Below, piece after piece: positions 55,337-64,000 of a DNA stretch of 64,000 bases (the first letter of the stretch is position 1; each line of letters begins with the position of its first letter). The position numbers and the translations under genes are program-made. Source of the stretch: Trichoplax adhaerens (lineage: Eukaryota; Placozoa; Uniplacotomia; Trichoplacea; Trichoplacidae); assembly GCF_000150275.1 (NCBI RefSeq), contig NW_002060949.1:1485836-1549835 (forward strand), read 5' to 3'. The notes below the pieces were generated by a model that was given only the letters and a program-made list of their open reading frames with translations, did no database searches and was not told where the DNA came from.

Positions 55337-58300
55337 TTAAAATAGGACTATCTTTTTTTCAATAGATCGGCGGCAAATTGGACATTCTACAAGACGATCG
55401 CCACACATTTGACAAATTCCATGGCCACAAAGAAATACAAGGTTCTTTTTCCGGTCCATACATACGGGACACAATGTCTACATCATAATAAAGGCAACAC
55501 ATTAGATGGGTTTAGTTAAGAACTTAACATAAACTCAATGCATAATAAATTCTTAGGTTCCTTCTAAAGTCTCACCTTCTCTTTCAGTTCTTTTAATTCC
55601 TGCTTGAGATTTTCTACTTCATGAATACTACTACGTTTAGTTGGTGAGGGTTCATTTACAGGGCTAACTGCACGCGCTATTAAACCAGAGGAGATAAGAA
55701 ATCCTTATTAACTTAAATTGCACCAAGATAACTATAAGAAAATTCAATAACTCACCAGCTTCGCTATCAAGATCTGCATTTAATAGTATTCGATCATCAA
55801 TTCGAAGGCGACAAACTGGGCACTTGCGTTGCATAGAGCCGCAATCTGCGGATGTTAAAAAATTATTATGTAAAGAATTATTAAATACCAATTGTTAATA
55901 AATCGATTGGGTACAACTAATAAATTACCTTTACAAGTTGAAATATGTCCGCAAGGTTTAAATATAGTTTCAGATACTTTCTTATGACAAATCCGACAAG
56001 TTTCCAACTACATTTTAAGAGCAAATGTCCAAAAGGAATGATATTATGAAACATTTTTTATCAAATCTTGAGTGAATATCTACGGAAACGTTTTTAGTTA
56101 ACCTATTCCAAAAATGGAAATTTAATACATCGGGTATTTTGTGTCAACTTTATTTCACTTTTAGGAAACATTAAAGAATTCCGCAAAGGCGACAAACTTG
56201 ACATATTGCTATCTGCACAGGGACAAAGCAACATAGCTAATGGTATCATAGCTAGCTACTGGCCTAAAGAATGTGCAGTGTATCGGTCCATTTATAGCTT
56301 ACTAATGGAACTAATCTGCGTTTACCGTCATACCAAAACGGACAAAAATACAACGCATAAACGATTCATTTTACGTAAACAATTGCGCAGTATAATTAAA
56401 AATGTAACTATCGAGTTATTTAACATACAGTCTCAGAAATTACCTTTTCAAAGGTTTCAATGGATCTTTTGCACTTCAGGCACTTTTTCATTCGTCCAGC
56501 GCAAGGCCAACACACAAGCGAGTGCTGGCAAGGAAGAAATATTGAATTTCTTACAGCGGTCGAACAAATCGCACATTTTGTGTCCTTGTTTGTAGCTTCA
56601 CCATGATTAGAGCTATTATTTCGTAATAATCCAGCGTTTAAAATCATTTTATCAGATATTAAATATATTAGTTAACAACACAGATATCCTATACCTAGAT
56701 TGCTCTTCTTCATTTTGACAGTGCAATTTAATTAAGTAAAGCGTGAAATGATCACAAAGATCATAGGGTGCTGATCCTTCGTTGTCTTTTATGTTTATGT
56801 TCGCACCTTTCGACAGCAACATTGAGATGATGGAGAGTGCAGAAGTTTTCGCAATCTTGTCAAATAAATAGTTATTTATTAATTTCTTAAATGTGCCAAT
56901 GTAAAAAAAGAGTCAACATTTGAATGTAATAGGATGTACAAGGTAAGTGTCGACATACCTTCTCGTAAGTACCAGATTGTTTTTCTCTAGCTAAAATTTG
57001 GGTTAATGTACGGATAATTTTATGTAAAGGCGTATTACCAATCATGTCTTGAAGGTTAATATCTGCGTCTCTTTCAAGTAAGAGCTAAGAGACAAAATTT
57101 TAACATAATTATCATGTGGTAACCTTAATCTATGTAGATATATTCAATCTTGTACTAGTAATTCAGTACAATATTGGCGCTATGTTTACCTCTATCATTT
57201 TCACATTTGCTTTGTCGATTGCTATATGTAGTGGAGTTTCACCATTAATGGCATTACAGGAATTTATATCAGCATGACCCTATAAGAGAAAATTATTGGC
57301 AACGTTTACCCAAGCTTGTAATTTAGTTGTGAGAATTTACGACCTCTTACCTGCTGTATAAGTAAGTCTGCTACTTCTATGTAACTATTTAGGACCGCTA
57401 TATGCAAGGCAGAATAGCCATCATCTTTCTTAATATTCACATACCAAGAATGGGGCATTTTTCTAATTAACGCTTGTATATTGCTGCAAAAGGTATGTAA
57501 CAATTAAAACTCCTGTCCATGACAATTATAATCCATTTTCGAAATGGACAGAATCGTAATTTATTTATACTATAAAGCACTTTCTTTATAATCAATTGTA
57601 TGTCATAGTCTACCTGACATTTCCAAGTTTCGTTGCTAAATGGATAGCATTAAATCCTTCATTATTTGTAACCGACATATCTGCCTTTCCTTGCAGTAAG
57701 GCATTGATGATACTTTCGTTATTTTTTATTAGAGCAAGATGTAATGGAGAATTTCCATCTACGTCCTAAAAACGATATAGTGAATTACAAAACGTGTAAT
57801 TATTCAACGCATAAGAGGCAAAATTTTACTGTGGGATAATTCAACTTGCCTGCAAACTAATATGACAACCACATTCCAGTAAAGCTTCAATAGCGTGAGC
57901 ATTCTTTTTTAATACAGCTAAGTGCAAAGGGGTTTGACCCGAACTATTACGTGTATTTAGATCAACATCGTAACGGCTTATCAAGCGGATAACATCATTT
58001 CTATTACGTATTCCCGCACAGTGGGCTATTCTATCGCCATGTTCATCCTAATCAAGTCAAATAAGGTAGAGGTAAATTGTGTGTAGACGGTATAATCTTC
58101 CTGACAATGAAATGAAGTAATTGGAGACTTACTTCTAATTCAAGGTTAGCGCCAGCTTTAATGAGAAACTCTATTACTGATAATTGAGTCAAGTCTCTAC
58201 TACTATCGTCGAAATTTTGACCATCTAACCGTAGACCAGCTTCAGACACAATGCTTACCATTTGATCGCTTGTTAAATTCGACATAATAACTTGTCGACA

Positions 58301-60952
58301 AATCTCCGAGAAACGATCTACAAATATTAGCTATGTTATCACTCACGTATGAATATAGCTAAGGTATAGGTTAATAATAGGAAATTGACATAGAATAATG
58401 ACAATACCAGCTTGATTTACTGCGAATTCCGGATTGCATTGTCTCGGCTGCAATTTAGTGATAACGCCCGGATTTAGGGTCCAAATTTGATTATCCACTT
58501 CCACCTAATGATGATGATAACAATTACTATTATTGAATAAATTCTATATTTTCGGTTTATAATGTAATCTAATCTTCCTAAAGATTTTAATTAAGCATCA
58601 ATACATTGCTATACCACTTACAAAGTCTTATAGTTTTTACAGTATATGAGTACGAAGATTTATTATACCTTAATATCACCATTCTCGTATATATGTGTTA
58701 CACGACCAACCTTACCAAGACTCTGGAATACAGAAATTAAACACGTTAGGTTATAGTTATAATTATTATATACAACTATACTGGTTTAAGTAGATAATCA
58801 TTGCTTAAACCAATGCATATCACTCTAAAATAGTAACTATTATCAGATATATTAGGCAGTAGATCGTTAAAATTTGCTGATATGCAACGTACTGCAATCA
58901 TAGAATCACACCAGCCGCCATGAGATGTCTGCATTACTCTAACTTGATCAACATCTGGATTTAGCCTTACAACATCACCAACACATATCGTGCTTCTGTT
59001 AGTGTCTGGATTACTTGAATGTTCAGAATGAAGATGACTAGATGAAGCATTGAAACGTGGTGCAGCAGTTTCTCTGGATAACTTAGTAAGGACGTGAGGA
59101 TTAAATGTCCACCTACATTATAGATAGGTTTGAGTACAGTTTTATTGATACAAGCAATACGAGTTAATATTTCGGAGATAGCTAAATCAATTTTGGAATA
59201 AGTGTGATTACATTACTTCATACCTGTTACCGTTTGCATATACAACGACTATATCTTGATCACGGTCTATATCTAGTACTTTTCCAATACTGTTCAAACA
59301 CTAGATAAAATGCCATATGGAAATTTTACAATATTAATTACTTCATAATTACGGATTGTTACAGTTACTTTGCAATTACTTCTAATACTGATCAATAAAT
59401 CATAGTCATCTAGAAATGTTGCGCATAAAGTAACATTATACCTCATGCATCTGGTCAATCCATCCGCCGTGACCTTGTTGTAGTGATCGAATCACCTCCT
59501 GTTCTAGGTTAATAGTTACGTAATCGCCAGGTGTAAAACTTACAGCTGCGGCATCCAAAAGGGAAGGTAATTCTATAATAGGTTATTGTATACAATTTAA
59601 TGTCGCAATAATACGCATAACGATATACTAGCAATTTATTACTGAAATTTACTGATGTACAAATAGGCTAATTCTATGAATATTTTTCTTGTTTGCTACT
59701 ATAGCGTATCTAGGATGGACGTACCAGGATGGCTCTGAATAAATGGCATATGATCTCTATAAATTGCTCCTCCTTTGGTATCAGTTAAAGCTTTTAGGTC
59801 GGACTGTTCATTTAATAACATTGATAAATATTAAGCATTGATATCGAACACGAAAAGGATCTTGCAAATTGGAATACATCTTACCATTCCACTGAATCCT
59901 AAACGATATAAATTTTTGTTACTGTTTTCCCACTGTACATAAACAGCACTACGAGGGCTTGCAGAAGTCCAATCTGAAATTTCTACTACTTTTCCACGAC
60001 AACCAGGTCCACCTAGTAAGTTAAAGGTTATCTCTATGTCAGTTGATCGTAATTCACTTATACTCATAAAAACTAAATAGGACTAATTTTATTGTACAGC
60101 ACCTGTCATCTGTGATACAATTAAAGCCAATAAAATACAGCTTGGAATAGTAAAACAATCTTTTTACAATTCTAGATAAAGTATACGATTGGACTTACCA
60201 TCTTGATCCTCCCAACTCCAGTCATATCCACGCACAACACGAGCACCTGGAAAGATACCACGAACGGAAATTTTTTTACTCTTTCGGCGACTTTCCATTT
60301 TGTACCTGAGAAATTAATGTAAAAAAATAAAAGATTGATTATTTTATACAGTTCCAATCTAAATTTTTATTCGGCATACAAAAATTTATCCAAGACTAGT
60401 TATTTCTATAATAACAGGAAAAATTTATCATCAGTAAATAAGACGACACTAATCATTATACAAGCAGTACAGCGATTGAAAAAAAGTGTTTTATCGCCAA
60501 TAATAATAATCGTATGAAGAGAAAAATCTCTAAGCTAGCTACCTTAAGATATTATATGTCAATAGTATCGTACCGTAGTTGCAACAACAATATTGATTAA
60601 TGCAAAACACTCTAATAAACTCTACATTGACGGTATTGAAAATTGTACAATTTTTCTCCATTTTAATTCTCAGACAAAGTTTAGCTGTGTTATCATAGAC
60701 AAGAAGGTATCTTTTATAATCACTGCTTGTATTGGATTCAACCGGATGAAAAGAAATTATTCAAATTTTGATTCTCTTACGGCTGAGCGTTGGGTATCCT
60801 AATCCGATAGAAACGATGACGTAAGTTATGTTTATCCGAGTTATAACATAGAGTACATAGGTCGCAACTAGGACATTCAACGCATTTCCAACGCGTCCCA
60901 TAGATCGGCATCATCCGACAGCCTTCACACATGGAACCAGTGTGTTCAATGC
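55337..60952 (-). CDS. MIB1: Mind bomb E3 ubiquitin ligase (MIB1-like), 5' end outside window
   Basis: MIB1 ubiquitinates Notch ligands (Delta/Jagged) to drive their endocytosis. Exons, in phase: 60952-60781, 60305-60199, 60012-59885, 59803-59725, 59572-59442, 59300-59224, 59112-58893, 58722-58669, 58504-58408, 58317-58133, 58047-57850, 57765-57614, 57483-57351, 57279-57190, 57084-56959, 56855-56695, 56612-56444, 56007-55929, 55845-55756, 55676-55576, 55477-55337; about 896 codons (human 1006 in total). Order: ZZ zinc finger ([10 protein letters not shown]...CDLCTLCYN...HRFYRI), MIB/HERC2 domain 2 ([20 protein letters not shown]), two MIB repeats ([18 protein letters not shown]), ankyrin repeats ([38 protein letters not shown]), then three RINGs: [28 protein letters not shown]...[29 protein letters not shown] short coiled coil precedes the last RING. 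Three RINGs point to MIB1 rather than MIB2. The first MIB/HERC2 domain was not found up to 64000. Confidence 0.95.
57766..57849 (-). other. GC-AG intron in MIB1
   Basis: The ankyrin exon ending ...AGTTTGCAG is followed by GCAAGT, an ideal GC donor. The acceptor TTTTTTAG precedes GACGTAGATGG, joining CHISLQ to [12 protein letters not shown] in phase 0. Confidence 0.8.
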
Positions 60953-63900
60953 CTGATGATTTTCATTTGAAAGGAGTAGAAAATTAATTAGCAGAATGAT
61001 TCGATCGATTGAGAATAAGTGTTACATTAATGGAATAGTTATGATCAAGAATGATCAATTACAACAAGTTTGATGTCATTGACAATTCAACATTTTGATT
61101 ACTTTGTACTTTATTAGCACTCATTCTAACATACAGTATAGAATATTTTGTAATTTGATCAGTATCTGCGTGGTAAGTCTTTGAAGAAGCAACAAAAGTT
61201 GATAAAGTAAGGCAGGAAAGATGATCACGATGATTATAATCTGCTATTTGTCGTTAATTAAACAACAGTACTGTATAAACTTCTAGATTGTATCAGCAGC
61301 TATGAATTTGTAAAGGTACATTTTTCTGAAGAATTCAATTTTCGCGTATGGGTTGTTGGTATACGCAAATTAAGAAAAAAACGCATGATCTTGCGTTGTA
61401 TCAAGGCCTAGCTGTATATCTAACATCGATGACATGAGTTTGTTTTCAATAAAAACAACGCTAATCTAGTGGGCTAGATTTATTTAGAAATTACGAAATT
61501 AATACTAACTACTTATTTTATTTTACTAGCTTAATCAAACAATATGGCTAACACAAACAGAGGAAGAAAATAATACAAATAAGGTATACTATACATAGTT
61601 AAGTCTACCCTGTGTTCTTGACAATAATATTTGATTATTTGTGCATTACTAAGGCACAAAATCAATAGCGATCCGTTTTGCCGTATGATCAGTTTGTTAT
61701 CCTATAGTAATAACTGTACTATATAGTACGGTACTGTAAATTGGTTAATAATTAAGATAGAAGTTTTATTTTTTCAGAATTTTTTAGAAGAAAAAAAGAA
61801 TTCATTTTGTATTGTGACTAGTAGCATGAATTGTAAGCAGACATTGTATAGCATGTTAGTGTACTTGCTTCCTCAACTTGTAACATCACATCATTTATAA
61901 ATTGTATCAACTCCGAGGCAATTTTCAGATATCATTATATGCTTTAATTATAGTTTTTGACAATATTCAAACGGTGAAAAGATTATTATGTTAAAATGAT
62001 AAATGATCTCAACAACTGGATAGTACAGTAGATTACCAATCCATTATATCTGTCATGGTGAAAATATAATTATACGCGTTTATCGAATAATTTTCTTCAC
62101 TTTAAATAAGATGGCATGGTGATTCTACAGTACTGTACGAGTGAGTACAGTATCCAAGATCATGATTGACATGTTTGGCGTAGATTGCACAGTAAGGGAA
62201 AGAAAAAGAATTCCTAAACTAGCAATAAATACTTTCCAAGTTTGTTGTGATAATATCTGTGGAATGATAGCGACGACATGAAGGGTTAAATATTTTCATA
62301 ATTGTTACGTCTTCACACTCTACAGCCAAACAAGAATGTAACGCAATAGTATGAAATACTCAAAATTGACTGCGATTCTGGTCTCTATGGACTAAGTGAA
62401 TATGAAACTGCTATTGAAAGGGAATGTACGCTATTTTAACATGGTTAACTTGAGGATTGATGTTCTCAAATTTTTATATCGTTCAAATCAGTAGAATCAT
62501 CTATGCCACTTTCCCAAATTATAGATAATACTATTAATTTCAGTTATGGAGTAATGATCGTTGAATACATTACTGTCGGCAACAATTGTGCAGCATCGAA
62601 ATTTACTGAATTGTTTGCCTGCTCAATGAGTATACGGTAAACTAAAAAATTTTGAACTCTCTTGCTTTATACGATAGGTATACGTAGGTGCAAATTGTAC
62701 AGAAGAAGAGAAAAAAAATTCTATGAGAAAAAGTGATTTTAATTGTACCGTAGTGGTCTACTGCATGAGGTTAATGACTGTATAAAAAGTTGGTTTTTCG
62801 CACAGGGCTATAGCTATTGTTCAATCAATCTGCATAGTATAATTAATTATAACTAATTGAAGAATAATAAAAAATTTTCTCTTACTCTTTGGGAGCGAGA
62901 TGATACAAATTAGTGAGAAAACAGCGATGTCGTGTGTCTTTAATACCATAATACATTCAATACGGAGGTAAAGAAATTAAAGAAATTAAAAAACAGGAAA
63001 AGATAATACATCAAATGAGTAGAAAAAGCTCTGTTTTCTCACACTAGCATCTAGCTTCGATTGGAAATCAATGACGGTAAAAAAAATTCTCATAGAATCG
63101 TTTCGTAAACATATATCATCTCGTTGATTACAAAAGGGAATCTTTAGAAAAATTATTACTATGCTTTTTAATGGTCTCGTCTACGCTATAATTACTAGCG
63201 TCTATTTCGCATTCTTTGCAACATGACGTCAAGTATTATTTTTTCTCTTCCCTTTTCACATAGTATAGTTTAGTTTGCTATCGACTTTGCAAGTGTAAAG
63301 TCTGGTTTCTTCTTACGGGCTTGGATAGTACCTTATTGGGCATTTGACAGTAAAAGAATCTGTGCATAGTAGTGTAGAATTATGGTGGTTAATTAAAGGT
63401 AGATGTTCTCTTGGATATCGTAGTTGATCTACGTTTAGCACAATAAATAATTAATTGTATAATACAGTGAAAATGTGTGGAGGAAAGTAGTTCTCGTTCG
63501 GTTTGAAAAATGATAGAAAAAAAGGTACTTGCTGAGTCAATTCCATCAATAATAGTCTTACTCTTCATAGTACAATATTTGAGAAATCAAAAATAGATAG
63601 TATGCCGTCACGGCGGAAATCTACTTGTACGTCCATCATTACTATATGCTATATGCATGGTTGATTAGAGACGAACAAAATTCTAACAACTCTTAATAAA
63701 TATAAAAATTGAATAATGAATAAGTAAAATGAAAAGTTGACAAAAAAACGGAAAACTTGTTTAAGGAAATACAGTGTACTGTACTGTATCTGCGTATACA
63801 CGCTTAGGCAGCATGGCATTCCTGTAGTTACAGTGAAATAATGAGGCCTGTAAAAACCATATCGGGACGATTAAGGGCAAATCAAGTCAAACGTCTACTC

Positions 63901-64000
63901 TTTAAGTTATGACTAACGATCGTTTATATTGTAAAGGAGAAATGGCGCAATTTTTCCCAATCGATTTGAATTCAAGTTGGTGAGAAAACCATGCAAGACC
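60953..64000. other. No recognisable gene; probable first intron or 5' region of MIB1
   Basis: The ZZ exon at 60952 begins with an acceptor (AAATCATCAG) and a codon lacking its first base, so transcription must continue to the right. The missing MIB/HERC2 domain 1 (expected W-K-W and VVWDNG-type motifs) was not seen on the minus strand in these 3 kb, so the intron probably extends past the window edge. A TGACGTCA lies at 63234-63241, and isolated GTAC palindromes occur near 61725, 62130 and 63776. Confidence 0.55.

Noticed and set aside
56206-56595. 129-codon plus-strand frame
   Set aside because: Antisense to the MIB1 exon encoding the first RING finger (56444-56612 minus).

Overview
This window looks like nuclear DNA of an early-branching animal. 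It is AT-rich, its genes are cut into many short exons by small introns, and its gene set is animal-like: NRBP pseudokinase, heme-type CBS, eIF3e, GNL2, AGPAT5, SPO11 and a Mind bomb E3 ligase. A placozoan (Trichoplax/Hoilungia type) is my best guess; that is inference from gene content and architecture, not a database match. Simple ORF calling misses almost every gene here, so I rebuilt the gene models by hand. Each was joined exon by exon using GT-AG (sometimes GC-AG) junctions, phase continuity, and remembered similarity to the families named.

Layout. (1) 1-6100, minus: NRBP, with its 3' end beyond the left edge and a 3.4-kb first intron. (2) 6101-8442: divergent upstream region rich in (GTACA)n/(TGTAC)n arrays. 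(3) 8443-12471, plus: cystathionine beta-synthase, 17 exons, complete. (4) 12472-15022: spacer with a 20-bp minisatellite and more GTAC arrays. (5) 15023-18843, plus: eIF3e, 13 exons, complete. (6) 18844-30657: an 11.8-kb AT-rich desert ending in a promoter-like zone with CCAAT, CRE and TATA-like motifs. (7) 30658-34530, plus: an unrecognised two-exon gene of about 512 residues with a possible SAP-like motif. (8) 34531-40284: a 5.8-kb desert. (9) 40285-45271, minus: GNL2/NOG2, a circularly permuted ribosome-assembly GTPase, 19 exons. (10) 46241-49666, plus: AGPAT5-like acyltransferase, 11 exons. (11) 49667-51981: spacer with a 75-bp minisatellite. (12) 51982-54585, plus: SPO11, first exon unresolved. 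(13) 55337-60952, minus: MIB1-like E3 ligase, 21 exons seen, 5' end beyond the right edge. (14) 60953-64000: nothing recognisable, probably intron or upstream DNA of MIB1.

The genes are unrelated housekeeping or signalling genes, not an operon. They cover sulfur amino acids (CBS), translation initiation (eIF3e), 60S biogenesis (GNL2), phospholipid synthesis (AGPAT5), meiotic break formation (SPO11), ubiquitination in Notch signalling (MIB1) and a scaffold pseudokinase (NRBP). I see no mobile-element ORF, CRISPR array, rRNA or convincing tRNA. The points most worth following up are the intact SPO11 core, the orphan intron-poor gene set between deserts, the GTACA arrays, the GC-AG introns, and the GNL2 tail that ORF calling truncates.
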